From assembly GCA_025560025.1 (NCBI GenBank), contig CP048485.1, forward strand, positions 2,510,501 to 2,574,500: DNA of 64,000 nt, given 5' to 3'. The DNA comes from Agrobacterium tumefaciens (GTDB lineage Bacteria > Pseudomonadota > Alphaproteobacteria > Rhizobiales > Rhizobiaceae). A program made the translations under genes and the position numbers. The notes beneath the pieces are model-generated. The model was not told where the DNA came from. It worked only from the letters and a program-made list of their open reading frames with translations, and did not search any database. This document shows, one piece after another, positions 9,537 through 21,191 of this stretch (position 1 is the stretch's first letter; each line of letters begins with the position of its first letter).

Positions 9537-9848
9537 ATGCTGGTTTGCAGCTGCAATTACATCACCGATCACGATATCCGGGACGTCATCAACGAGCTCC
9601 TGGATGAGGACTGTTGGCAGCTGATCGTTCCTGCAAAAGTGTATCACGCCATGGAAAAACGCGGTCGCTGTTGCGGCTGTTTCCCGACCGTTGTCGACCT
9701 GATCATCAAAACCACGGAAGAATATCACGCCCGTCGCCACTCGACTGAGGCCGATGTTTTTGATTTTATGTCCCGCCTGAAGCGATTCCATGAAGAGAAC
9801 AGGAGAGCGGACATTGAAAGGCGACAAAAAAGTCATCGAGCGGCTTAA
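9537..9848 (+). CDS. bfd: Bacterioferritin-associated [2Fe-2S] ferredoxin
   Basis: Small [2Fe-2S] protein of 103 residues. In characterised systems Bfd passes electrons to bacterioferritin to release stored iron. The cluster ligands are Cys4-x-Cys6 and Cys45-x2-Cys48 within a BFD-like fold. It is longer than the roughly 64-residue E. coli Bfd; the extra 40 residues are a charged, probably helical C-terminal tail. The 3' end overlaps the bacterioferritin start by 35 nt, so the two are almost certainly co-transcribed and translationally coupled. Confidence 0.9.
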   Translation: MLVCSCNYITDHDIRDVINELLDEDCWQLIVPAKVYHAMEKRGRCCGCFPTVVDLIIKTTEEYHARRHSTEADVFDFMSRLKRFHEENRRADIERRQKSHRAA

Positions 9849-10299
9849 CGAGGCCCTTTTTCTCGAACTCGGTGCAGTAAACCAATATTGGCTTCACTAC
9901 CGGCTTCTGAACGACTGGGGCTACACCAAGCTTGCAAAGAAGGAGCGTGCGGAATCCATCGAAGAGATGCAGCACGCCGACAAGATCATCGATCGTATTA
10001 TCTTCCTCGAAGGCCATCCCAACCTTCAGACCTTGGCGCCGCTGCGCATCGGCCAGAACGTCAAGGAAGTGCTGGAAGCGGATCTCGCCGGCGAATACGA
10101 CGCACGGACATCCTACAAGAAATCCCGTGATATCTGTTCCGAGGCCGGAGACTACGTCTCCATGAAGCTTTTTGAAGCCCTGCTGATTGACGAGGAAGGC
10201 CATATCGACTTCCTCGAAACCCAGCTTGAACTGCTCGGCAAGATTGGCGCAGAAAAATACGGTCAGCTCAACGCCGATTCCGCCAACGAAGCGGAATAA
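9814..10299 (+). CDS. bfr: Bacterioferritin
   Basis: Haem-containing iron-storage 24-mer subunit with ferroxidase activity. The start chosen is TTG at 9814, with AGGAG 8 nt upstream; it yields 161 residues beginning MKGDKKVI, as in known bacterioferritins. With this start the ferroxidase ligands fall at the canonical numbers: Glu18, Glu51, His54, Glu94, Glu127 and His130, and the haem-ligand Met52 is present. An in-frame ATG at 9790 would add eight residues with no family match. It lies directly downstream of, and overlaps, bfd, and a bidirectional terminator follows. Confidence 0.95.
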   Translation: MKGDKKVIERLNEALFLELGAVNQYWLHYRLLNDWGYTKLAKKERAESIEEMQHADKIIDRIIFLEGHPNLQTLAPLRIGQNVKEVLEADLAGEYDARTSYKKSRDICSEAGDYVSMKLFEALLIDEEGHIDFLETQLELLGKIGAEKYGQLNADSANEAE

Positions 10300-10320
10300 G
10301 CTTTCGCAATAGATCAGAGA

Positions 10321-10343
10321 AAAGGCGGCCACAGGCCGCCTTT
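10321..10343. terminator. Bidirectional intrinsic terminator between bfr and rppH
   Basis: A 10-bp stem AAAGGCGGCC/GGCCGCCTTT with a 3-nt loop has T-runs in both directions. It lies 22 nt after the bfr stop and just past the rppH stop on the other strand. Confidence 0.85.
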
Positions 10344-10344
10344 T

Positions 10345-10857
10345 TTATTTGCCGGAAAGATGCTGGAACTCCGCCACCACCTTCTCGTAAACCGCACGCT
10401 TGAAAGGTACGATCAGCTCGGGAAGGCTTTCCATCGGTTTCCAACCCCAGGCGTCGAATTCGGCCGTATGCCCGGTCGGCGGCGGGTCGATCTGTATCTC
10501 GCTTTCATCGCCATCGAAGCGGAACGCGAACCAGCGCTGCGCCTGCCCGCGATATTTGCCCCTGAGGCCGATGCCGATTAATTCGGCCGGCAGGTCATAG
10601 TGAATCCAGTCGCTCGCTTCCGCAAGCAACGTCACCGATTTCATGCCTGTCTCTTCGTAGAGTTCGCGAATGGCGGCCGTCAAAGGCCGCTCTCCTTCGT
10701 CGATGCCACCCTGCGGCATCTGCCACAATTGCGGTGAGCCATCATATTCGGAGTTACCTTCCCTGATACGCCGGCCGGCCCAGACCAGGCCTTCGGCGTT
10801 CAGAACCATCATTCCCGCACAGGGACGGTAAGGCAAATCTTCTGCTTTGATTGTCAT
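10345..10857 (-). CDS. rppH: RNA pyrophosphohydrolase (Nudix) RppH
   Basis: Nudix hydrolase of 170 residues. RppH-type enzymes remove pyrophosphate from the 5' end of transcripts, and the alphaproteobacterial members are also described as dinucleoside polyphosphate hydrolases. The Nudix box spans residues 50-72 with G-x5-E-x7-REL-x-EE-x-G complete. The fold starts with [11 protein letters not shown], typical of RppH/IalA. The ATG at 10857 begins [11 protein letters not shown]; the longer frame upstream to 10992 does not look like family sequence. It is the last gene of the minus-strand run ctpA-yibQ-rppH. Confidence 0.9.
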   Translation of the reverse strand: MTIKAEDLPYRPCAGMMVLNAEGLVWAGRRIREGNSEYDGSPQLWQMPQGGIDEGERPLTAAIRELYEETGMKSVTLLAEASDWIHYDLPAELIGIGLRGKYRGQAQRWFAFRFDGDESEIQIDPPPTGHTAEFDAWGWKPMESLPELIVPFKRAVYEKVVAEFQHLSGK

Positions 10858-10913
10858 TGGAAACCCGCATTGTCTGGGCGCCTGAAAGGCGCGGAAATGG
10901 CCGCCCGGAAGGT

Positions 10914-12113
10914 TTACTGCCCCGCCTGCTGCGAAACAAGCGCAGAAACACCGACAATCTCTATACCGCGCCCACCGGCTTCCCGAGACCACTTAGAAAT
11001 CGCGACGATGCTTTCGTCGAAAGCCGAGGCCACACCGATTGCCTGACCGTTACGGCGCGCGATCCGCTCCAGCTCGTCCAGCTTGCGTAAAATCGCAGCT
11101 TCGGTCACGTCACCGTCGAGCAGAACATCGGCAAACCCCTGTGGCGCGGAGATGGCCTTGGCAATCCCGCCGCTCAAAGACTGCGCCGACGAGGCATCAT
11201 CCAGAAAAAGCAGCCCGCGCTTGCCTATGTCACGCATAACCGGCTCCAGCGCCGCCTGCTCGGAAAGGAAGCGCCCGCCAAGATAATTCATGACACCGGT
11301 ATAATTGGTGATTTTCGCCATGGAACGGTGCAGCCGGTCCATGTTGACCTTTGCCGGATCGCCTGCCAGCAGCGTGTCCGGGCCGGGATTGGTTCCGGGA
11401 TAACCGAAAGGCTCCAGGGGTATCTGAAGGAGGATTTCATGTCCCTCCCGGCGCGCTTCCTGCATCCACCGCTGCAGGCTGTTGCCGCTCGCGGCGAAAC
11501 CGAGCGTCACTTCCGGCGGCAGTTCCCGGATCGCTTTTTGCGAACCTGTCTGGCTGAGACCGAGACCGCCCACTACGATTGCTACCCGGGTGCCGCGTGC
11601 GCCGGACCAGGGCCTTGCATATTGCTCCATCGGCCGCAAACCGTCGGCACCGATGATTGGCAGCCGGCCAAAAGCCGTCTCTTCCAGCAATTCGTCATTG
11701 GGCCGCATCGCCATGCGCGGGTCCTGACCATAGGTCTGTCCGCTCATCAGGACCGGTCCGTCGCCATCACGCGGACGAGGAGAATAGACCGATACGACGT
11801 TGCCGTCCGGCATGGTCGACCGGTTGATATTCGCGCCGGAACGTCCGCTTTCCGGCTGCAGACCGGTCGTTACGCCGGAACCCGCACTGTCGGTCGCCGC
11901 TGTTTCCGGTTTATTTTCAGGAAGCTTGGGCTGAGCATCCGGCTCAGCCGCCGTCCTCTGCAAATTACCCGGAGACAAGGCCGTATAGACGGAAAGCCCG
12001 CCGATCGTCAGAACGGCAAGTGCAGACAGAACCATAATGACTGAAAAGCGCCGGTTGATACCGGCGCTTTTTTTCTGACGACCCAGAAGCGGTTTTCGCA
12101 GGTCCGAAGGCAA
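10914..12113 (-). CDS. Divergent polysaccharide deacetylase family protein (YibQ-like)
   Basis: Protein of 399 residues with a short cytoplasmic N-terminus, one membrane segment (about residues 24-46), a low-complexity periplasmic linker, and then a divergent polysaccharide deacetylase domain (about 150-395, beginning [16 protein letters not shown]). The family (formerly DUF610) has a deacetylase-like barrel. It typically sits beside envC and ctpA homologues, as here, which suggests a cell-envelope or peptidoglycan role. The enzymatic activity is unproven. An intrinsic-terminator-like hairpin lies inside codons 15-23. Confidence 0.85.
   Translation of the reverse strand: MPSDLRKPLLGRQKKSAGINRRFSVIMVLSALAVLTIGGLSVYTALSPGNLQRTAAEPDAQPKLPENKPETAATDSAGSGVTTGLQPESGRSGANINRSTMPDGNVVSVYSPRPRDGDGPVLMSGQTYGQDPRMAMRPNDELLEETAFGRLPIIGADGLRPMEQYARPWSGARGTRVAIVVGGLGLSQTGSQKAIRELPPEVTLGFAASGNSLQRWMQEARREGHEILLQIPLEPFGYPGTNPGPDTLLAGDPAKVNMDRLHRSMAKITNYTGVMNYLGGRFLSEQAALEPVMRDIGKRGLLFLDDASSAQSLSGGIAKAISAPQGFADVLLDGDVTEAAILRKLDELERIARRNGQAIGVASAFDESIVAISKWSREAGGRGIEIVGVSALVSQQAGQ
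12044..12071. terminator. Terminator-like hairpin inside the 5' coding region of yibQ
   Basis: An 11-bp stem AAAAGCGCCGG/CCGGCGCTTTT with a 6-nt loop has a T7 run on the plus strand and a four-T run on the minus strand. It falls within yibQ codons. A second hairpin without a T-run, TGCGCCGG/CCGGCGCA (12151-12170), lies in the ctpA-yibQ gap. Confidence 0.5.
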
Positions 12114-12176
12114 TGAACAATCCGTCCAAACGGTTGGGCAATGGAGACAATGCGCCGGCTGACCGGCGCATCCATC

Positions 12177-13505
12177 TTACTGCTTGTTGACCACAGCCTT
12201 TTCCGGGTTCGGCGGGAAAGACGGATCCGTCTTGGTGCCGCGCAACAGGTCCAGCGCATAGTTGAGCTGGAGGTCGTCCTTGGCTTCCGGCGGAACATAG
12301 GCGGAGGAACCCGAACCTTCGTCCGTTTCACTCTGGCCCTTGATGTGGCCGGAAAGACCGGATTCACCTTCGGTGGTCACCTTGCCCTGCAATTCGGGCG
12401 GCAATGGCTGTTCGACCTTGATATCCGGCTCGATGCCCGTGCCCTGGATCGACTTGCCCGACGGCGTGTAATAAAGCGCCGTGGTCAGGCGCAGCGCACC
12501 TGCCTCGCCGAGCGGAATGATCGTCTGGACAGAACCCTTGCCGAAGGAGCGGGTGCCGACCACGGTCGCGCGACGCAGATCCTGCAGCGCACCGGCGACG
12601 ATTTCAGAGGCCGAAGCAGAACCGCCATTGACGAGCACGATCACCGGCTTGCCATCGGTCAAATCGCCTGCCGTCGCATTGAAACGGCGGGTCTCGTCCG
12701 GGTTGCGGCCACGGGTCGAAACGACTTCGCCGCGCTCAAGGAAGGCATCCGATACATTGATCGCCTGATCGAGCAGACCGCCCGGGTTAAGGCGCAGGTC
12801 AAGCACATAGCCCTTCAGCTTGTCGGCAGGCACGTCCGCCTTGATCTTCTTGATCGCCTTTTCGAGGTCGTCATAGGTCTTCTCGGTAAAGGAGATGACG
12901 CGCAGATAACCGACATTGTCGCCTTCAACACGGGACTTCACCGCACGAACGGCAATGACATCACGCATGACGGTGAATTCGAGCGGCTTGTCCGCGCCCT
13001 GACGGATGATCGTCAGCTTGATCGGCGTCTTGACCGCGCCGCGCATCTTTTCGACCGCCTGCTCCAGCTTCAGGCCGCGAACCGGCGTACCGTCGATCTC
13101 CGAAATAAAGTCGCCCGAAAGAATACCCGCGCGGGAAGCCGGCGTGTCATCGATCGGTGTGATGACCTTGACCAACTCGTTTTCCATGGTCACTTCGATG
13201 CCGAGGCCGCCGAACTCACCCTTTGTCTGGGTGCGCATATCGTTGGCATCCTTGGCATTCATGAAGCTCGAATGCGGATCGAGCGAGCTCAGCATGCCGT
13301 TGATGGCATTTTCCACCAGCTTCTCGTCATCCGGCGGCGTCACATATTGTGCACGCACACGCTCGAACACGTCGCCAAAGATCGACAATTCCTTATAGGT
13401 CGAAGGCCCGGCCGCCTGTGCCGGCATGCTCGCCGAATAAATCACGCTCATCGCCGTGGCGCCCATAAGCCCACCGATAAGGAGAAGCGAAACCTTACGA
13501 ATCAT
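12177..13505 (-). CDS. ctpA: Carboxy-terminal processing protease CtpA (S41)
   Basis: Periplasmic serine protease of 442 residues. An N-terminal signal peptide (cleavage probably after AQA, about residue 30) is followed by a PDZ domain (about 95-170) and an S41 protease domain. The catalytic Ser is in NGGSASASE near residue 295 and the general-base Lys in SFGKGSVQ near 320. CtpA-type proteases trim C-termini of envelope proteins, often peptidoglycan hydrolases. The start at 13505 has GGAAGG nearby and overlaps the envC-like stop by 11 nt, implying coupling. Confidence 0.95.
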   Translation of the reverse strand: MIRKVSLLLIGGLMGATAMSVIYSASMPAQAAGPSTYKELSIFGDVFERVRAQYVTPPDDEKLVENAINGMLSSLDPHSSFMNAKDANDMRTQTKGEFGGLGIEVTMENELVKVITPIDDTPASRAGILSGDFISEIDGTPVRGLKLEQAVEKMRGAVKTPIKLTIIRQGADKPLEFTVMRDVIAVRAVKSRVEGDNVGYLRVISFTEKTYDDLEKAIKKIKADVPADKLKGYVLDLRLNPGGLLDQAINVSDAFLERGEVVSTRGRNPDETRRFNATAGDLTDGKPVIVLVNGGSASASEIVAGALQDLRRATVVGTRSFGKGSVQTIIPLGEAGALRLTTALYYTPSGKSIQGTGIEPDIKVEQPLPPELQGKVTTEGESGLSGHIKGQSETDEGSGSSAYVPPEAKDDLQLNYALDLLRGTKTDPSFPPNPEKAVVNKQ

Positions 13506-14892
13506 TGTGCGCCCTTCCGGTATTTTTTGCGGTCCACCACGGTTGGGAATCAACCGGCACACCATCTTTCCTGAACTCAATGTAAAGCGTTGGCCTGTCG
13601 GTTTCCAGCGCCAATGCTGCTGCACTCGCTACTCTTTTTGCACCCATGGAGGCGATGGGCTCTCCGGAGAACACAAACATTCCCTGCCGTGTCCTCACAT
13701 TGTCCATGCCCGTCATCACCACATGATATCCATCACCCGTATTGAGGATGATCATCCGGCCGTAACTGCGAAAATCTCCGGCAAACACCACAAAGCCGTC
13801 TGCAGGCGCCGTCACGATGGCTTCCGGTCCGCTCGCAACGACAATTCCCTTGGAAAAGTGGCCAGTACCATCCGCATCGCCGAAGCGCCGAAGCACCTCG
13901 CCCGCAACCGGAACCTCCAGCTTTCCCTTCAAACTTGCGAAGGGATATGCGGGCGCAATACGGTTTTTATCAGGCATTCCCGCCTCGGCCGCAGCACGCT
14001 CTTTTTCGCGCTCCGCCTCGGAAAGACGGGCCAGCCGCTGCTCTTCCGCCCGCGCCTTTTCCATCGCCTCCCGCACCGAGGTAATCTCGCCTTCAAGCGA
14101 ACTGACCAGCCCCTCGAGGCTCGTCGCCTTGCTCGCAAGCTCTTCAGATCGCTTGCGTTCCGCCTCCAGCTCCGCCGCCGTCTGGGTGTTCTTGCGACCA
14201 TTTTCAGCCAGCAGCAGGTCGAGGCGTTTTTCCTCTTCCAGACTTGCCGTCATCATACCCGTAAGATCGTCCTTTTCGCGAGCGATTGCCTGCCTGAGAT
14301 CGGTCAATTCTTTGAGAGCGGAAATCAGCTTGTCAGTTTCACCGCGAATACCTGGAACAACGGCGCCGAGAAGAATGGCGCTGCGCACCGAAGCAAGCGC
14401 ATCCTCCGGCGAGACCAGAAGGGCAGGCGGCGGATTTCGTCCCATGCGCTGCAGCGCGGCCAGAACCTCGGCAAGCACACCGCGTCTCTCCCGCAATGAT
14501 GCCTTGACGCCATCTTCGCGAACCGAGAGCTTCGCCAGACGATCTTCGCCGTCGCTGATCTTGGTTTCGAGGGCCTTGCGCCGGGCAGCCGATGCGATCA
14601 GCTCCTCCCGGATACGGGCACTGTCCTGATTGAGGGAAGCGATGCTCTCCTCGAGATTGCGGGTCTTGTCTTCGGAAAGACCGATGCTGTCGACCAGTTC
14701 CTCCAGATCCTGCCGGTTCTGGTCCCGGCGCTTTTCCAGCGTTTGCAGCGCATCCGGCGACGAATCATCGCCTGCGGCGGGAACGGCGCCCGCATCATCC
14801 CGCGAATAGGTCGGACCGATCCCCATGACGAAAACAGCAATAACTGCGCCCGCAAGGGCAGCGTGCCGTTTTCGTTGAGACCTGTTGTCCAT
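13495..14892 (-). CDS. EnvC-like murein hydrolase activator (coiled coil + degenerate LytM domain)
   Basis: Exported protein of 465 residues: a signal/anchor segment (about 10-30), a long coiled coil (about 50-280) and a C-terminal M23/LytM domain (about 345-460). The peptidase ligands are degenerate. The first motif reads HFSKGIVV instead of HxxxD, the HxH position reads MTG, and the last His is replaced in YIEFR. E. coli EnvC has the same loss and activates cell-wall amidases rather than cutting peptidoglycan itself. The start MDNRSQ at 14892 is preferred; the frame is open to 15015. It overlaps ctpA. Confidence 0.88.
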   Translation of the reverse strand: MDNRSQRKRHAALAGAVIAVFVMGIGPTYSRDDAGAVPAAGDDSSPDALQTLEKRRDQNRQDLEELVDSIGLSEDKTRNLEESIASLNQDSARIREELIASAARRKALETKISDGEDRLAKLSVREDGVKASLRERRGVLAEVLAALQRMGRNPPPALLVSPEDALASVRSAILLGAVVPGIRGETDKLISALKELTDLRQAIAREKDDLTGMMTASLEEEKRLDLLLAENGRKNTQTAAELEAERKRSEELASKATSLEGLVSSLEGEITSVREAMEKARAEEQRLARLSEAEREKERAAAEAGMPDKNRIAPAYPFASLKGKLEVPVAGEVLRRFGDADGTGHFSKGIVVASGPEAIVTAPADGFVVFAGDFRSYGRMIILNTGDGYHVVMTGMDNVRTRQGMFVFSGEPIASMGAKRVASAAALALETDRPTLYIEFRKDGVPVDSQPWWTAKNTGRAHNDS

Positions 14893-15051
14893 GTGAACTT
14901 TCTTTGATGCCGAAGCAGGAGCGCCGATATTAGGGATTTTGCCGCGATCTTCCAAGAGGCCCTGAAAAGGCCGCCGCCAAAGCCGTGCGCTGTCAGCGGT
15001 GTCGCGGAGCTTCATGTTGAAATTGAGACAATTCGCCGAATCGAAACCCGT

Positions 15052-15534
15052 TCAAACGCGATGATAGGGGTGGCCGGAAAGGATCGTGACGGCCCTGTAA
15101 AGCTGTTCGGCGATCAAAATACGAACGATCTGATGCGGCCATGTGAGCTTGCCGAGATTGAGAACGGCGGCCGCCCTGTCGTAAAGGGCCGGGTCGAGAC
15201 CGTCGGCGCCACCGATCGCGATCACGAGATCGCGCTTGCCGCTATCGCGCAAATCACCAAAAAATGTCGCAAAACCCGGGCTGTCCAGCGCCTTGCCGCG
15301 CTCATCCAGAAGCACGAGAACCGCCCCGTCGACCAGATGTTTTTCGAGCATCGCCGCTTCTTCGCGCTTGCGTGTCTCGGCATTCGACGCCCGGCTTTCC
15401 GCGACCTCGATCACCCGCGAAAACTCCAGCCCGATCGCCGGGCCGGTCTTGGCTAGACGCTCGATATAACGGGTCGCAAGATCCTTCTCCGGGCCGGATT
15501 TAAGCCGCCCCACCGCAAAAATCGAAATCCGCAT
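15052..15534 (-). CDS. rlmH: 23S rRNA (pseudouridine1915-N3)-methyltransferase RlmH
   Basis: SPOUT-class methyltransferase of 160 residues that methylates pseudouridine 1915 in helix 69 of 23S rRNA. The SAM-binding knot is formed by AIGGADGLDP and LSLG-type loops, and the C-terminus ends with the family LSGHPYHR motif. The start MRISIFAVG at 15534 fits the family length exactly; a 12-codon extension upstream is possible but unlike homologues. It follows rsfS after 154 nt, as in many alphaproteobacteria. Confidence 0.95.
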   Translation of the reverse strand: MRISIFAVGRLKSGPEKDLATRYIERLAKTGPAIGLEFSRVIEVAESRASNAETRKREEAAMLEKHLVDGAVLVLLDERGKALDSPGFATFFGDLRDSGKRDLVIAIGGADGLDPALYDRAAAVLNLGKLTWPHQIVRILIAEQLYRAVTILSGHPYHRV

Positions 15535-15688
15535 CGCAAACCTGCATTTGTCGTGACCCAACAGGGTCACGCTCTTAACAGCATAGCCTGCGGATTCCTA
15601 TGCGGCCGGTTCGCTTTCCGGCCAGACGCACCGGCCCGACATCAAACGAGATAGTCGGGAAGCTCGATGCGAAACAAGGCTCACCGCG

Positions 15689-16180
15689 TCAATGCAGCGT
15701 TTCTTCCGGCATATCCGGCGTCGCCCACATTTTCTCAATGTTGTAGAAGGCGCGGATTTCCGGACGGAACACATGAACGATGATATCGCCGGTATCGATC
15801 AGCACCCAGTCTCCGGTCTCGAGACCCTCGACGCGGGCGTTTCCGAACCCTTCACCCTTCATATCTTTAAGAAGATGCTCGCAAATCGCCGAGACATGCC
15901 TGTTCGATCGCCCGGAGACCACAACCATGTAGTCCGCAAGCGCCGATTTTCCGGCAATGTTGAGAGATACGATATCTTCGGCCTTGGAGTCCTCGAGGCT
16001 CGCGAGGACGGTTTCAAGGGCGTGGTCGGCGGCATCGGCGCCACTGTCCTGGCCCTTCGGGATAGCAACAAATGCTCTTCCCTTGGCGTGTACTGTTGTC
16101 AGAGGTTTTCCCTTTCCAAGAATGACAAAACAGGTACTGGCGACGCGATTCTCTGCGTCGCTCAATAAAGGTGGCACCAA
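15689..16180 (-). CDS. rsfS: Ribosomal silencing factor RsfS
   Basis: RsfS binds ribosomal protein uL14 and blocks 50S-30S joining in slow growth. The Iojap/DUF143 domain spans about residues 55-155, with ALADYMVVVSGRS and GDWVLIDTGDIIVHVF. The start is uncertain. The frame has no in-frame ATG at its 5' end, and the coordinate given uses TTG at 16180. GTG at 16177 and a later CTG behind GGAAAGGGA are alternatives. The conserved domain is complete whichever is used. It lies between nadD and rlmH. Confidence 0.9.
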   Translation of the reverse strand: MVPPLLSDAENRVASTCFVILGKGKPLTTVHAKGRAFVAIPKGQDSGADAADHALETVLASLEDSKAEDIVSLNIAGKSALADYMVVVSGRSNRHVSAICEHLLKDMKGEGFGNARVEGLETGDWVLIDTGDIIVHVFRPEIRAFYNIEKMWATPDMPEETLH

Positions 16181-16246
16181 AGCATTAACTTTTCAAGATA
16201 TGGAGGCTTCGGCTTCTGGCGCATACATCATTTGTGATCATGCGTG

Positions 16247-16870
16247 TCATTTGTGACCATTGCGCAATGCCGTGGAGCTGAGCGTGGAGCGCGGGCCATG
16301 GATGAAAACCCAGGCAGGGGCGCGTTTCTTCCACAGGACCCCGGCATCGTCCTCATCTATCCGCGCCTGACTGAAGGCCTGCGCCATGGTGGAGGAGAGG
16401 TAGGAAAGCGTGGAGCCCGGCCGATCGATAACCGCAATCGGAAAGGTCTCGGCAATCTCCCGCCATTTCTGCCAGCGATGGAAGCTTTTCAGATTATCGG
16501 CGCCCATGATCCAGATGAACCGGACATGCGGATTTTTCGCCTTCACCTTGGCAAGCGTATTGGCCGTGTAGCTGATTCCCAGCGATTTTTCGAAGGCTGT
16601 CACCTTGATACGTGGATCGCTGACCAGCCTTTCGCACGCAGCGATGCGATCCTCCAGAGATGCCAGTTCGGAGCGGCTTTTCAGCGGATTGCCCGGTGTT
16701 ACCATCCACCAGAGCTGGTCGAGACCCAACCGGCGCAGCGCGATTTCAGCAACAAGGGCATGACCGGCATGCGGCGGATTAAAGGAGCCGCCGAAAAGCC
16801 CGACAACCATGCCGCGCTCCGCATGCGGCATGGTGAGATAACGTCTGTCGAGGCGTTTCTCAGTCGGCAA
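16247..16870 (-). CDS. nadD: Nicotinate-nucleotide adenylyltransferase NadD
   Basis: Adenylylates nicotinate mononucleotide in NAD synthesis, cytoplasmic. The nucleotidyltransferase signature is GLFGGSFNPPHAGH near the N-terminus, with ISYTANT in the middle and the SSTALR motif at the C-terminus. The start used is TTG at 16870, giving 207 residues, because homologues I recall also have residues before the MPHAER segment. An ATG at 16831 would give 194 residues and keep the whole domain. It starts 2 nt after the proA stop. Confidence 0.92.
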   Translation of the reverse strand: MPTEKRLDRRYLTMPHAERGMVVGLFGGSFNPPHAGHALVAEIALRRLGLDQLWWMVTPGNPLKSRSELASLEDRIAACERLVSDPRIKVTAFEKSLGISYTANTLAKVKAKNPHVRFIWIMGADNLKSFHRWQKWREIAETFPIAVIDRPGSTLSYLSSTMAQAFSQARIDEDDAGVLWKKRAPAWVFIHGPRSTLSSTALRNGHK

Positions 16871-16872
16871 AA

Positions 16873-18151
16873 TCAGGTCCGTGTCTGGCCGGTGCCATGC
16901 ACCCGGTATTTGAACGAGGTGAGCTGCTCGACGCCAACAGGGCCCCGCGCATGCATCTTGCCGGTTGCAATACCGATTTCCGCACCCATGCCGAATTCAC
17001 CGCCATCGGCAAATTGCGTCGAGGCATTGTGTAGCAGAATGGCCGAATCGAGTTCGTTGAAGAACCGCTCCACCACATCAGGATCCTCGGCGACCACCGC
17101 CTCGGTATGATTGGACGAATAGGTGCTGATATGATCGATGGCGCCGGATATACCGTCAACGACAGCAACCGAAATGATCGCATCGAGATATTCGGTTCGC
17201 CAGTCTTCTTCCGTCGCGGCTTTCAGGCCCTCAACCACATTGCGAACGGCCTGTGAACCACGCACTTCACATCCGGCCTCGATCAGACCCTTGATGAGCG
17301 GTTCCAGATGCGTGGAAACGGCAGCGGCATCCACCAGCAGCGTTTCAGCCGCCCCGCAAATGCCGGTACGGCGCATCTTGGCATTCACGACGATGCGTTT
17401 CGCCATGTCGAGATCGGCCGAGCTGTCGACATAGATATGGCAAATACCTTCCAGATGCGCAAAGACCGGAACACGGGCTTCAGACTGCACCCGCGCAACG
17501 AGGCTTTTACCGCCGCGCGGCACGATCACGTCAACAGTGCCATTCAATCCGCCAAGAAGCGCCCCCACGGCAGCACGATCTGTGACCGGCACCAGCTGAA
17601 TGGCATGTTCGGGAAGTCCGGCAATCTTCAGGCCCTCAACGAGGCAGGCATGGATAGCACGCGATGAATGTTGCGAATCCGAGCCGCCCCGCAGGATCAC
17701 GGCATTGCCGGCCTTGAGGCAGAGCGCCCCGGCATCCGCCGTCACATTCGGGCGGCTTTCGTAAATCACACCGATCACGCCAAGCGGCGTGCGCACACGC
17801 TCGATCTTCAGCCCGTTCGGACGATCCCAGGCGGCAATGACTTCGCCGACGGGGTCGGGCAGCCCGGCAACCGAGCGAATGCCTTCGGCAATGCCGGCTA
17901 TCCGCGCATCGTTTAGCGTGAGCCTGTCGATGAAGGAGGCGGCAAGGCCGGCATTATCCGCCGCGGCCAGATCTATCCGGTTGGCCGCAAGGATCGTTTC
18001 TCTGGAGGCCTCTATCGCGGAGGCCATGGCAAGAAGCGCGCGGTTCTTCTGCTCAGTCCCTGCAATGGACAACGGTCGCGAAGCAGCTTTTGCCTGAGCG
18101 CCGATGGTCATCATCAGCGCATCGATATCATGGCTCTGCTTTACGGCCTGT

Positions 18152-18159
<8 letters not shown>
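16873..18159 (-). CDS. proA: Gamma-glutamyl phosphate reductase ProA
   Basis: Reduces gamma-glutamyl phosphate to glutamate semialdehyde with NADPH, the second step of proline synthesis. It has 428 residues. The aldehyde-dehydrogenase-type catalytic Cys lies in [13 protein letters not shown], and [14 protein letters not shown] is the cofactor region. The start at 18159 (MPEQAVKQ) overlaps the proB stop by 8 nt, so the pair is translationally coupled. The upstream ATG-like codons inside proB encode a basic stretch unlike the family. Confidence 0.95.
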
Positions 18160-20481
<2,322 letters not shown>

Positions 20482-20551
20482 TCAAAGACTATCGTGCGGG
20501 AAGCCCCTGCGTGAGACAAGGTCGGTTTGGGATAAACCGGCCCTGTTCAAA

Positions 20552-20590
20552 GCATCGGGCCGAAAACTGTAATGGTTTTCGGCCCGATGC
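20552..20590 (-). terminator. Intrinsic terminator after the GNAT pair
   Basis: A perfect 16-bp stem (GCATCGGGCCGAAAAC with its complement) and a 7-nt loop start 10 nt past the stop of the downstream acetyltransferase gene. A short T-run follows on the minus strand. It isolates obgE from upstream transcription. Confidence 0.85.
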
Positions 20591-20600
20591 TCTTCAGGTG

Positions 20601-21191
20601 TCAGCGATGCGGCGGGAGGAAATCCTCAGCCGTGATCACCGTATCGATATGCGCCACCATGGCGGCACGCGCCGTGGCGTAGATCTGGTGGCAGCCGGTC
20701 ACCCGGAAGCCCAGTTTCTCCTGCACGCGCAGGGATACAGGGTTATCCGCGAACACGCCGGAATGGAGAACCACCCCTGGCATGCGGCGGAAGAACCGCT
20801 CGACCACAGCAGCCACCGCCTCGGTCATGTAACCCTTGCCCCAGTAGAAACGGTTGAGCCAGTAGCCCAGATGCCACTCGCCATGCCGCAGCTCGATCGA
20901 GACAACCCCGATCAGGGTATCGTCACCACTGGTGATGGCGAAATCCCAGTCGGGCAGGGTGCCGGAGGTTCGCAGAACCAGCCATTCCAGCGCATCCTGC
21001 CTGTGGTAGGGTGCGGGAACACGGGCCAGCATCCTGGTCACGGCGAAATCGCCAAGCGATTCCGCAATGCTGCCAGCATCGGAAAGCCGCTGCGGGCGCA
21101 GCACCAGACGCGACGTCTCAATGACGGGGCAGGGGCCGGGCGGCGCTGCGGTTGCAGCTGCACGGCGACGGGTAAGCTCGAGCGTGCTCAT
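20601..21191 (-). CDS. GNAT N-acetyltransferase (RimJ/RimL-like), downstream copy
   Basis: Acyltransferase of 196 residues. Its first residues are poorly conserved, followed by the RimJ/RimL-type TSRLVLRPQRLSD entry (about 26-38), the acetyl-CoA-binding segment NRFYWGKGYMTEA and the late NPVSLRVQEKLGF motif. The family acetylates protein N-termini or small molecules; the substrate is unknown here. The start at 21191 overlaps the stop of the upstream acetyltransferase by 4 nt (ATGA), so both are made from one message. The two proteins are paralogues by motif layout. Confidence 0.85.
   Translation of the reverse strand: MSTLELTRRRAAATAAPPGPCPVIETSRLVLRPQRLSDAGSIAESLGDFAVTRMLARVPAPYHRQDALEWLVLRTSGTLPDWDFAITSGDDTLIGVVSIELRHGEWHLGYWLNRFYWGKGYMTEAVAAVVERFFRRMPGVVLHSGVFADNPVSLRVQEKLGFRVTGCHQIYATARAAMVAHIDTVITAEDFLPPHR

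Noticed and set aside
9427..9624. Small plus-strand frame upstream of and overlapping bfd, with GGAAGGAGG at 9454-9462 ahead of a TTG
   Set aside because: The purine-rich sequence is a good ribosome site, but the frame runs into bfd out of frame and its translation is not protein-like; more likely leader sequence or chance.
12141..13574. Long plus-strand reading frame opposite ctpA
   Set aside because: Antisense to a complete CtpA with catalytic residues; low-complexity His/Arg/Ala composition typical of shadows.
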